The position numbers were made by a program, and so were the translations under genes. Below the pieces are notes generated by a model, which worked only from the letters and a program-made list of their open reading frames with translations, made no database searches and was not told the DNA's origin. DNA of 29,447 bases from Limiplasma sp964504385 (lineage in GTDB: Bacteria > Bacillota > Clostridia > Christensenellales > Aristaeellaceae). The stretch covers positions 1 to 29,447 of the forward strand of contig CAZDEF010000031.1 of assembly GCA_964504385.1 (NCBI GenBank), read 5' to 3'. Every line of letters begins with the position of its first letter. Positions within the stretch are counted from its first letter, which is position 1. This document shows positions 1 through 6,044 of the stretch, piece after piece.

Positions 1-21
1 TTTTCTTGCTTTTCCCATTTG

Positions 22-51
22 AAAAGACCGCTGACGACTTTGTCAGCGGTC
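22..51 (-). terminator. Rho-independent terminator-like hairpin
   Basis: Perfect 10-bp inverted repeat GACCGCTGAC (26-35) / GTCAGCGGTC (42-51) with a 6-nt loop. Read on the minus strand it is followed by TTTTC, so it could end the minus-strand transcript of the ROK-like gene, although it lies about 195 bp past that stop codon. The distance is why confidence is moderate. Confidence 0.5.
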
Positions 52-54
52 TGC

Positions 55-211
55 AGCCTTGCGCAGCAAGGCTTTCCTTACGCCGCTTGCCGCCCGGCGA
101 GCCGTAGGCGAGTAGGCAAACTGTGCCTTCCCTCGGCGGAAAAGATCGCGTAGCGAGCTTTTTCGACGGTCTGAGCAGCCGCCCTCCCCCATTTGCGGGG
201 AAGGCGGCTGC
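55..211. repeat. Cluster of three hairpins in the noncoding left end
   Basis: No gene is seen in positions 1-245. The stretch holds three further inverted repeats: AGCCTTGC/GCAAGGCT (55-62 and 66-73), AAAAGATCGC/GCGAGCTTTT with one mismatch (140-149 and 153-162), and GCAGCCGCC/GGCGGCTGC (175-183 and 203-211, with an inner CCCC/GGGG). The AAAAG..CTTTT repeat has A and T tracts at both ends and could stop transcription in either direction. The cluster resembles a dispersed palindromic intergenic element, but copy number cannot be judged from this window. Confidence 0.45.
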
Positions 212-245
212 CGTTTGTTTGGTAATGAAGAAAAGAGGAAACCGA

Positions 246-1619
246 TCAGCCGATCTTGGGCAGGCTGGCGGCGGCCACGCTCTGGCCCACGCGGCGGCTC
301 TTTTCATCGGGCAGGTTCACCTGCATCTTCAGCTGGGGATATTCCGTATCCAGCACTTCCTGCGCCTTGGCCAGCACCAGATCGCCGCCCTTGCCGCTGG
401 TGACGCGGCCCATGAGCAGCACATGGCTGATATCGTAGAACATGGCGTAGAAGGCCAGCGTGTAGCCCAGATAGACGCCGATGGTCTCGTAGATGGCTTC
501 CGCGCCCTTGTGGCCTTCCAGCATCTTGCCCTGCACCACCTTCAGCTTTTCAGCGGGGGACAGGCTCTCGTCCAGCTCGATGCCGGCGACGGGGGCCAGC
601 TTGATGACGGCGTCCTGCGAGAAGTACTTCACGCCGCAGCCGATGTCGCCGCTCCACTCGTCCACCATGGCGGACTCTGCCAGATCGCAGGGCACGAAGG
701 CCAGCTCATTCAGCCAGCCGGTGATATTGCCGTCCATGTCCACATAGCCGCCGGCCTCGCTGGTGCCCATGGCGATGCCCAGAATGCCGTTCTCGCCCAA
801 GCTCATCGCACCGGCCAGCGCGGTCACATCGCCATCGTTGCACACGGTCAGCGGCACATCGCCGATCTCCTTGGCCGCGCGGATGTAGATGTTCTTCACA
901 TGGCTTTCGTACAGCTCCTGCGGCACCTTCAGGAACAGGGAAGCGTTCATGGTGTTGTTGTTGATGTACACACCGGCGGAGCTCACGCCGATGGCGTCCA
1001 CGCGGGGCATCTTGCTGGCGGCGGTCTTCATGGCGTTGACGATGCCTTCGAAGTGGTAGTTGGGATCCTCCGTGATCTTGGGGAACCACACCACTTCCTC
1101 GGAATACACGCTTTCGCCGTTGATGACGGCGCTCACCTTGCGGTCGCTTCCGCCCGCGTCAAAGCCGATGCGGCAGCCGTCCAGATGGCGGCCGATGGGG
1201 GCGGAGGCGTTCTTGGCCTTGGGCGCTTCCTCGGGGGTGGCGGCGTAGAGCACCTCAAAGGCATGCTCGTACACATGGGCCATAAAGTCCGCATCGAAGC
1301 CGCGCTTTCCGCCGGTGACGTACTGCGCCTTCACGCCCTCGTACACGGAGCGGCTGCCCGCAATGGTCACGCGGAAGCCGCCGTACACCCACAGCATGCT
1401 CTTCACCATGCGCTCCACCATGCGGATGTTCAGCGCGTCGTCCGTTCCTTCGGGCAGGATGCGCATATCCTGCACCGCCACCAGACCGTCGTTGCGCTCC
1501 AGCGCGATGCGCACCTGCGGGCCGTTCAGCTGGGCAGCGCGCGCGCCAAAATCGCACAGGCCGCGGTAGATGGGGGCAAACGCTTTGTCCAGAGGGGCCA
1601 TAACCTTCAGTTCTTCCAT
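246..1619 (-). CDS. ROK/hexokinase-like sugar kinase-like protein
   Basis: 457 residues. The second half looks like an ASKHA-fold sugar kinase of the ROK/hexokinase type, expected to phosphorylate a sugar with ATP in the cytoplasm. Visible motifs are a phosphate-1-like DAGGSDRK at about 154-161, a GVSSAG stretch at about 211-216, CNDGD at about 260-264 with the likely catalytic Asp262 (compare NDAN in ROK proteins), and GTSEAGG at about 285-291. The CxCGxxGC zinc motif of classical ROK repressors and kinases is absent. About 145 extra residues precede the kinase core, making it longer than the usual roughly 300-residue ROK protein. The ATG at 1619 is chosen because AGGAGG lies just upstream; an upstream in-frame ATG at 1736 would overlap the promoter. 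Substrate is unknown. Confidence 0.65.
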   Translation of the reverse strand: MEELKVMAPLDKAFAPIYRGLCDFGARAAQLNGPQVRIALERNDGLVAVQDMRILPEGTDDALNIRMVERMVKSMLWVYGGFRVTIAGSRSVYEGVKAQYVTGGKRGFDADFMAHVYEHAFEVLYAATPEEAPKAKNASAPIGRHLDGCRIGFDAGGSDRKVSAVINGESVYSEEVVWFPKITEDPNYHFEGIVNAMKTAASKMPRVDAIGVSSAGVYINNNTMNASLFLKVPQELYESHVKNIYIRAAKEIGDVPLTVCNDGDVTALAGAMSLGENGILGIAMGTSEAGGYVDMDGNITGWLNELAFVPCDLAESAMVDEWSGDIGCGVKYFSQDAVIKLAPVAGIELDESLSPAEKLKVVQGKMLEGHKGAEAIYETIGVYLGYTLAFYAMFYDISHVLLMGRVTSGKGGDLVLAKAQEVLDTEYPQLKMQVNLPDEKSRRVGQSVAAASLPKIG

Positions 1620-1706
1620 AGGGATCGCCTCCTGTTGAAATGAGTGGAATGTGTGTGAAAGGGTTGGGATGTCTCCTTCCAAAACCCTGTTTTTCCTACG
1701 GTTTTC

Positions 1707-1735
1707 ATTATATCGTATGCACTGTGGAATGTCCA
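1707..1735 (-). promoter_or_regulatory. Sigma-A type promoter of the ROK-like gene
   Basis: On the minus strand: TGGACA (1735-1730), a 17-nt spacer, then TATAAT (1712-1707). The start codon is 87 nt downstream of the -10, leaving a leader of about 80 nt. Confidence 0.75.
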
Positions 1736-1751
1736 TCTTTTTTTATGCGCA

Positions 1752-3152
1752 TCAGCCAAGGCGGATGTCCAGCCACTTGCCCTGCCGCACGCGCCACGCC
1801 AGCAGCCGGTCGCGCACCACCGCGTCGATCAGGAAGGCGAGCCACGGGGCGGTGACCGCCAGATAGGGAATGGGCAGCGCATCGGCCAGCGGGTAGCAGA
1901 ACAGCCATGTGAGCGTGGGGCGCAGCAGCGTCACGCTCAGCAGCGCGCACCCCGCCACGAACCGCGTATCGCCCGCGCCGCGCAGCGTGCCGGACAGCAC
2001 CACGCGCCCGTTCTGCGGGATCATGGCCACGATGACGATGTACAGCGACACCGTCACATCGCGGATGATCTGCTCATCCGTGGTGAACAGCAGGGCGATC
2101 TGCCGGCTGAACAGCGTGATGACCGCCATCAGCCCCACCGACACCATCATGCCGATGCGGTAGGCCACCTGCGACTGCGCCATGGCCAGATCCTTGCGCT
2201 TTGCGCCCAGCGCCTGCCCCACCAGCGACGTGCCCGCCGTGCCCACGCCGTCGCCCAGCGTGAAGGACAGCGACGTGACCTGGCACACGATCTGGTACGC
2301 GGCGAACGCATTGGTGCCGATGCCTGCAATCAGCCGCGCCAGGATCAAAAAGCCCGCGCGCAGGCACACGGCCTCCACCATGGAGCTGGAGCCCACCTTG
2401 CCCAGCCCGGCCAGGGTGGCGGAATCGAACCGGGGCAGGGCGAGGTGGAAATAGCCGCCGGGGCGCAGCACGGTGAAAATGCACATCAGGCTGCCCACCA
2501 CCGTGCCGCAGGCGGTGGCGATGGCCGCGCCCTTCACGCCCAGCGCGGGAAAGCCCAGCTTGCCGTTGATGAGCACATAGTTCAGGCACACGTTCACCAG
2601 ATTGGCGGTCACGTTGGTCAGCATGGTCACGCGGGTCTTGCCGATGGCGCGCATGGCGGCGCAGATGCACAGCTGCCAGCACGACGGCAGGAACGCCAGC
2701 GAGATCACGCGGAAATAGGTCACGCTCAGGCCGATGGTCTCCTCATTGGCTCCGCCCAGCTTCATCAGCCATTCCGCGCCAAAGTAGCCGGTCAGCGTCA
2801 TGGCGATGCCGATGAGGGTGATGATGGCCAGCGACTGGTTCAGGCAGCTGTTGGCGGCCTGCTGGTCGTGCGCGCCCTTGCGCCGGGCGCACAGCGCCGT
2901 GGTGCCGATGCACAGCGCCTGCGCCAGCACCAGCAGGATCATGCGCGGCTGGCTGGTCAGCCCCACCGCAGCGATGGCCGCCGCGCCCAGCCCCCCTACC
3001 ATCATCGTGTCCACCGAGCTGATCACGCTCAGCAGCGCGCCCTCCACGGTGGACGGCCACGCGATGGACAGCGTCTTGCGGTACAGTTCCTTTGTTTGCT
3101 GCGGATCCACGGGCTTGCCCTCGTGGTCGCGCACGCTCAGCCATTTCTGCAT
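1752..3152 (-). CDS. MATE family multidrug/Na+ efflux transporter
   Basis: 466 residues, the normal MATE length, with about twelve hydrophobic segments. Typical MATE stretches are visible: an early SVDTMMVGGLG segment (substrate-pore helix region), MRAIGKTRVTM near the middle, and LVGQALGAKRKD plus LRGAGDTRF in the second half, reflecting the two six-helix halves. The family exports cationic drugs or metabolites using a Na+ or H+ gradient; the substrate here cannot be told. The start at 3152 (MQKWLSV) is preceded by AAAGGAA. An upstream ATG at 3224 would lie inside the promoter and is rejected. It has its own promoter, and no terminator is obvious between it and the ROK-like gene promoter. 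Confidence 0.9.
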   Translation of the reverse strand: MQKWLSVRDHEGKPVDPQQTKELYRKTLSIAWPSTVEGALLSVISSVDTMMVGGLGAAAIAAVGLTSQPRMILLVLAQALCIGTTALCARRKGAHDQQAANSCLNQSLAIITLIGIAMTLTGYFGAEWLMKLGGANEETIGLSVTYFRVISLAFLPSCWQLCICAAMRAIGKTRVTMLTNVTANLVNVCLNYVLINGKLGFPALGVKGAAIATACGTVVGSLMCIFTVLRPGGYFHLALPRFDSATLAGLGKVGSSSMVEAVCLRAGFLILARLIAGIGTNAFAAYQIVCQVTSLSFTLGDGVGTAGTSLVGQALGAKRKDLAMAQSQVAYRIGMMVSVGLMAVITLFSRQIALLFTTDEQIIRDVTVSLYIVIVAMIPQNGRVVLSGTLRGAGDTRFVAGCALLSVTLLRPTLTWLFCYPLADALPIPYLAVTAPWLAFLIDAVVRDRLLAWRVRQGKWLDIRLG

Positions 3153-3194
3153 ATCAGGCAGGTTCCTTTCGGGTGTAGAATCACGGATGGTTTC

Positions 3195-3224
3195 ATTATA
3201 GGCTCCGCACGCGGGGGTTGTCAA
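3195..3224 (-). promoter_or_regulatory. Promoter of the MATE gene
   Basis: Minus strand: consensus TTGACA (3224-3219), an 18-nt spacer, consensus TATAAT (3200-3195). The -35 hexamer is one arm of the inverted repeat TTGTCAA-N6-TTGACAA (3218-3237); the other arm is the -35 of the divergent zinc-ribbon gene. Confidence 0.85.
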
Positions 3225-3230
3225 ATCCGC

Positions 3231-3260
3231 TTGACAAATGCGGCGGGGGTGAAGTATGCT
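3231..3260 (+). promoter_or_regulatory. Promoter of the zinc-ribbon gene
   Basis: Plus strand: TTGACA (3231-3236), an 18-nt spacer, TATGCT (3255-3260). The two divergent -35 boxes are only 6 bp apart, so both polymerases cannot easily bind at once, or one repressor on the shared inverted repeat could control both. Confidence 0.8.
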
Positions 3261-3303
3261 GGCCTCAGCCCTGACATTTTACACACAGAAGGAGCACAAG
3301 TGC

Positions 3304-3747
3304 ATGGAAAAGCTGATCTGTTCCGGTTGCGGCGCTGCATTGACGCCCAACACCACGCAGCCGTATCTGGTATGCGAATACTGCGACACGGCCGTCCCCA
3401 ACGCATTTTATGCGGAGCCGGCGCAGGCGGAGGCCGCGCCCGTTTCGGCAGCAGCCGAGGAAGCCGAGACCGTGGAAGCGGCAGAGACCGATCCGGTCTC
3501 CGCCCTGGTGGAGACGGTCGGCGGGGTCGCGCGCACGCTGCTGCAGCGCAGCATGATGAACCGTGCGCTGCAGCGCTCTGTGCGCCAGCGCCCTGTGATG
3601 CAGCGCACCGCAGCACGCCCGGCAGTGCAGCGCATGCGGCAGGAACCCATGGGGCCTGTGCGCGTGCCCAACGGGCACGGAATGCGCGGCGGGCATGGCG
3701 GCCCGGGCGGACGCGGCCCCGGCGGGCCGGGGCGCGGGCGGCGGTAA
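3304..3747 (+). CDS. Small zinc-ribbon protein with Arg/Gly-rich tail
   Basis: 147 residues. The N-terminus has two CxxC knuckles, CSGC (about 6-9) and CEYC (about 25-28), forming a zinc ribbon. A short acidic Ala/Glu-rich linker follows (about 38-70), then an Arg/Gln-rich stretch and a Gly/Arg/Pro-rich end (about 120-147). The basic tail suggests nucleic-acid or membrane-surface binding, but that is inference. Such zinc-ribbon proteins are common hypothetical proteins in Bacillota. The start at 3304 follows AGAAGGAG; an in-frame ATG at 3256 would overlap the -10 box. It stands alone after a strong promoter. The function is not recognised. Confidence 0.75.
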   Translation: MEKLICSGCGAALTPNTTQPYLVCEYCDTAVPNAFYAEPAQAEAAPVSAAAEEAETVEAAETDPVSALVETVGGVARTLLQRSMMNRALQRSVRQRPVMQRTAARPAVQRMRQEPMGPVRVPNGHGMRGGHGGPGGRGPGGPGRGRR

Positions 3748-4000
3748 GGTTTTAGCTGCTTATAAGCAGTGCTTTGCGGCGGCATGCTTGACGCGTCCTT
3801 ACAGCTATATGTTACGCGCAACAGGAATGCCTCCGGCGGCCAAGGAGATCAGAGGTAACGTTGAGGTTCTTGAATTCTGCGTCCGTACACGCAAACAGCC
3901 ATCACTACCTGCCTGACGGCTGACAAGTGATGGCTGTTTTGCTGCGGGCGGGATGAGGGGGGTGCCGCAGGTTACTCTGTGCAAGGAAATGGGGTTGTCA
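3748..4000. other. Intergenic stretch with palindromes, no gene seen
   Basis: No credible gene. It holds a 14-bp perfect palindrome CTGCTTATAAGCAG (3756-3769), just after the zinc-ribbon stop and possibly a weak terminator stem followed by TGCTTT, and a much stronger hairpin at 3894-3940. Short open frames across it run through these stems and lack a good ribosome binding site. Confidence 0.5.
3894..3940 (+). terminator. Large bidirectional terminator hairpin
   Basis: Arms AACAGCCATCACT (3894-3906) and AGTGATGGCTGTT (3926-3938) pair perfectly. The plus strand continues with TTTTGC, and the minus strand also ends in a T-containing tract. It could end the zinc-ribbon transcript about 150 nt after its stop, and transcripts entering from the right. 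Confidence 0.7.
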
Positions 4001-4029
4001 TTGACTTCCATTCTTTGTTATGCTATACT
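4001..4029 (+). promoter_or_regulatory. Promoter of the candidate antitoxin sRNA
   Basis: Plus strand: TTGACT (4001-4006), a 17-nt spacer, TATACT (4024-4029). The expected start of transcription is near 4036. No ribosome binding site and start codon follow before the terminator at 4087-4125, which points to a noncoding product. Confidence 0.8.
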
Positions 4030-4030
4030 A

Positions 4031-4068
4031 GCAACAGGTGAGGAGCCTGACCTGTTGCAGTCAGGTCA
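4031..4068 (+). repeat. Competing inverted repeats at the sRNA 5' end
   Basis: GCAACAGGT (4031-4039) is a perfect inverted repeat of ACCTGTTGC (4050-4058), and TGACCTG (4048-4054) is a perfect inverted repeat of CAGGTCA (4062-4068). The arms overlap at 4050-4054, so only one stem can form at a time. The first arm begins about 5 nt before the predicted start of transcription, so the exact start would decide which fold wins. Confidence 0.6.
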
Positions 4069-4125
4069 ACGAATCATCTGTGGATGACCGTCGTCCTTTG
4101 GTGTTTTGGGGGGCGGTTATTTTTT
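4036..4125 (+). ncRNA. Candidate antitoxin sRNA (type I TA)
   Basis: A short transcript of about 90 nt is predicted from the promoter at 4001-4029 and the terminator at 4087-4125. Within it TGACCTG (4048-4054) pairs with CAGGTCA (4062-4068), and CATC/GATG forms a small second stem. Its 3' end runs into the last codons of the convergent 29-residue peptide gene (stop at 4117-4119). The peptide mRNA, which lacks a terminator of its own before this point, would read antisense through the whole sRNA. This tail-to-tail layout is that of Bacillota type I toxin-antitoxin pairs such as txpA/RatA and bsrG/SR4. The role is inferred from layout only. Confidence 0.65.
4087..4125 (+). terminator. Terminator of the candidate sRNA
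   Basis: ACCGTC (4087-4092) pairs with GGGCGGT (4112-4117, one G-T pair) across a loop of about 19 nt, followed by TATTTTTT (4118-4125). The T tract is the antisense of the Lys codons at the end of the 29-residue peptide gene. Confidence 0.65.
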
Positions 4126-4206
4126 ATGCTTCGGCCTTAGCTTTAGCACTTCAAATACCACATAAGCGATCAGCCTGAGTAAACTGATGATGTCACCAAT
4201 TTTCAT
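4117..4206 (-). CDS. 29-residue membrane-type peptide, candidate type I toxin
   Basis: A small gene of 29 codons. The peptide starts MKIGDIISLL, continues with a hydrophobic RLIAYVVFEVL stretch, and ends in a basic RPKHKK tail. The helix is hydrophobic with three charges inside (Asp5, Arg11, Glu19), so it may be amphipathic or span the membrane once. An acidic N-side, one helix and a Lys-rich C-terminus is the usual build of type I toxins that depolarise membranes. Support for a real gene: AAAGGAG lies 10 nt before the ATG, a TTGTCA/TATGAT promoter lies upstream, the leader has a strong 5' stem, and an sRNA converges on the 3' end. Family not recognised by sequence; another small membrane peptide is possible. 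Confidence 0.7.
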   Translation of the reverse strand: MKIGDIISLLRLIAYVVFEVLKLRPKHKK

Positions 4207-4210
4207 TCGG

Positions 4211-4238
4211 CATCATCTCCTTTGTGATGTAGTATCAC
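4211..4238 (-). promoter_or_regulatory. Alternative hairpins around the peptide gene ribosome binding site
   Basis: In the minus-strand mRNA, CATCA and TGATG (positions 4225-4229 and 4211-4215) enclose the AAAGGAG site in a 9-nt loop. GTGAT and ATCAC (4234-4238 and 4224-4228) form a competing stem just upstream. The two share 4225-4228 and exclude each other, so translation could depend on which forms. Confidence 0.45.
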
Positions 4239-4269
4239 TCCGCAGATGACTCGCTCAGCTCCTCGCCCA

Positions 4270-4293
4270 GCGCTCAGGGGCGCCCTTGAGCGC
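4270..4293 (-). promoter_or_regulatory. Strong stem at the 5' end of the peptide mRNA
   Basis: GCGCTCA (4287-4293 on the minus strand) pairs with TGAGCGC (4270-4276), with a further GGG/CCC inside after one mismatch. It begins within a few nucleotides of the expected transcript start. A stable 5' stem and long leader (about 85 nt) are typical of type I toxin mRNAs. Confidence 0.6.
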
Positions 4294-4299
4294 AAACCT

Positions 4300-4331
4300 A
4301 TCATAGCATGGTTGTTACTGTTGTGACAACC
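4300..4331 (-). promoter_or_regulatory. Promoter of the 29-residue peptide gene
   Basis: Minus strand: TTGTCA (4329-4324), an 18-nt spacer, TATGAT (4305-4300). A 6-bp inverted repeat GGTTGT/ACAACC (4310-4315 and 4326-4331) overlaps the -35 and spacer and could be an operator. Confidence 0.7.
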
Positions 4332-4934
4332 ATTTTTTACTATCATCGATCGATATTGCAGCGAACAGAACAAGCCGCTTGTCCCAATTTCCCTTCCGTC
4401 CCCTACCTGTAGCACAGCTCTGCCGAAGGCAGAAGTAGGGCGGGTCTCGCCGCGTCCGCGGAATACCCCACCCGTAACTTAGATAAGTTACCCCGCGACC
4501 ACGGGAGTCAAGGGGTTTACCCCTTGCTCACGCCAGAGCGACCGGGTCGAAGGGCAGGGTCCCTTCGACTGAAGGGAGCGGCGCGCAAGAACGTTAGAAG
4601 CGGAGGGCAGGCGCGGCGCTTCAGCGCCGCGAATGTCCGGTGCTGCTGGGAGGCGGGGAGTCCAGAGGGGTGTCTCGGGGGGACCGGTGCGGGGTCCCGC
4701 CGACATCCCTCTGGCCCTAGCGGAGCGGGCCGCTCCCCAGCTCCCCCTGCAAGGGGAGCAGCCTAACCACCCGCGCCCCAGCGCAACCAGCAATCGCAGC
4801 ACCCCCGCGCGGGGGCCACCACCCCCCGCAAAATTTCACACACACATCACCTCCGTATCAACCCCGTACCACCTTCCCCGCGTAAACTGGAAAATGGTTC
4901 ATCAGTTTTTGTTAAAATGCGGAGGTATCGCCCT
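4332..4934. repeat. GC-rich intergenic array of strong inverted repeats
   Basis: About 600 bp with no credible gene but a run of separate stems: GTAACTTA/TAAGTTAC (4474-4491, 2-nt centre), CAAGGGG/CCCCTTG (4509-4526), GTCGAAGGG/CCCTTCGAC (4546-4569), GCGGCGC/GCGCCGC (4613-4630, TTCA loop), CCAGAGGGGTGTC/GACATCCCTCTGG (4662-4714, one wobble pair, with GGGACC/GGTCCC inside), and GCTCCCC/GGGGAGC (4740-4759). It ends in an AT-richer stretch (4830-4920) that probably carries the promoter of the adaptor operon; TAAAAT at 4913-4918 is a possible -10 but no good -35 is seen. It may be a mosaic of dispersed palindromic elements or a structured RNA. Confidence 0.6.
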
Positions 4935-6044
4935 ATGCCAACCCCCAAAACCGCAGGCAGACGCAGGAAACGCCGCTGGCGTTCGCTGCTGCTCCTGCCC
5001 GTTGCCGCACTCCTTGCGTTTCTGGGATGGAATTACCTGCGCCCGCTGCTGTCGGACGAGACCATCCCCACCTATGCACAGTATACCGCCGCGCGCGGCG
5101 ATGTGCTCACCAGCCGCAGCTTCAGCGCCGCGCTGGCCGTGCGCAACAGCGAGACCCTCTCCAACAGCCGCCAAGTCACCTCCGTGCGCAAGGTGTATGT
5201 GCAGGCGGATCAGGACGTGAAGGAGGGCGATAAGCTGCTGCAGCTGGAGACCGGCGAGGTGCTCAAAGCCGGCATCGACGGCACCGTGAACGAGATCCGC
5301 TTTCAGGAGGGCGAGTGGATCTGGCCCAATGTATCCCTCATCCAGATCTGCGACCTGACCAACCTGCAGGTGTCCCTCTCCGTGGATGAGTACGACATCG
5401 CCAATGTCGCCGCGGGCGAAGCCTGCACCGTCACCATCGTGCCGCTGGGCCTCACCTTTGAGACCCGGATCGACCATGTGGACCGCGTGTCCTCCGCCGG
5501 CGGCTCCGTGGCGTACTACGCCGTTACCGCCAACCTGACCGTGCCGGAAAATGTGCTGCCCGGCATGACCGCCAGCGTGTCCATCCCCTCCCAGCAGGCG
5601 CTGGACGTGGTCACGCTGGACATGGCCGCCCTCTCCTTTGACGATGACCAGCAGCCCTATGTGCTGGTGCAAAACGGCGGAGCCTATGAAAAGCGCGCCG
5701 TGCAGACCGGCCTGTCCGATGGCATGCGCGTGCAGATCGTCAGCGGGCTGAACGAAGGCGACACCGTATACCGCCAGACCGGCGAGGAAAAAGCCGCCGG
5801 ATCCCTCTCGCTGATCGAGCTGTATAAGCAGATCGCGGGCGAGACCGTCATCATCAACGACCGCAGCCAGACCGGGCGCGGCGCGCGCGGAGAACGAGGC
5901 GAGCACAGCGGCATGCCTGGAGATATCGAACTGCCGGAAGGCATCGAACTGCCCAAAGGCATCGAATTGCCCGAAGGCATGGAGATGCCCACCGGCGAAC
6001 AGCCGCCAAGAACAGGAGGAGCACCCAATGAAGAAGCTGATTAG
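4935..6044 (+). CDS. ABC exporter adaptor A1 (HlyD/MacA-like membrane fusion protein)
   Basis: 369 residues. A very basic start (RRRKRR) is followed by one membrane helix (about 17-38), so the protein should be anchored with the rest outside. The body has the barrel-sandwich pattern of membrane fusion proteins: a lipoyl-like half VYVQADQDVKEGDKLL (about 88-102), GIDGTVNEIRFQEGEWI (about 113-129), then beta-barrel stretches with VDEYDIANV (about 150-158) and NVLPGMTASVSIP. The tail has four tandem hexapeptides of the IELPEG type (331-354). The ATG at 4935 has GGAGGT 8 nt before it. It is a clear paralogue of the adaptor at 10541 and overlaps the next gene by 17 nt. The family links an ABC transporter to its extracellular path; substrate unknown. 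Confidence 0.8.
   Translation: MPTPKTAGRRRKRRWRSLLLLPVAALLAFLGWNYLRPLLSDETIPTYAQYTAARGDVLTSRSFSAALAVRNSETLSNSRQVTSVRKVYVQADQDVKEGDKLLQLETGEVLKAGIDGTVNEIRFQEGEWIWPNVSLIQICDLTNLQVSLSVDEYDIANVAAGEACTVTIVPLGLTFETRIDHVDRVSSAGGSVAYYAVTANLTVPENVLPGMTASVSIPSQQALDVVTLDMAALSFDDDQQPYVLVQNGGAYEKRAVQTGLSDGMRVQIVSGLNEGDTVYRQTGEEKAAGSLSLIELYKQIAGETVIINDRSQTGRGARGERGEHSGMPGDIELPEGIELPKGIELPEGMEMPTGEQPPRTGGAPNEEAD
5925..5996 (+). repeat. Four tandem hexapeptide codon repeats in adaptor A1
   Basis: Encodes IELPEG, IELPKG, IELPEG, MEMPTG back to back. The 18-nt units are close to each other, a pattern that can expand or shrink by slippage. Confidence 0.75.

Noticed and set aside
123..1643. Long plus-strand open frame of 506 codons
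   Set aside because: It is antisense to the ROK-like gene, is His/Ala-rich in the way of GC-rich shadow frames, and has no ribosome binding site.
3805..4011. Minus-strand open frame of 68 codons
   Set aside because: It runs through the large terminator stem and into the sRNA promoter, and has no good ribosome binding site.
4203..4415. Minus-strand open frame of 70 codons upstream of the peptide gene
   Set aside because: It covers the promoter and leader of the 29-residue peptide gene and has no initiation signal.
4488..5220. Open frames across the inverted-repeat array on both strands
   Set aside because: They read through several perfect stems, have no ribosome binding site and no recognisable composition; the array explains them better.
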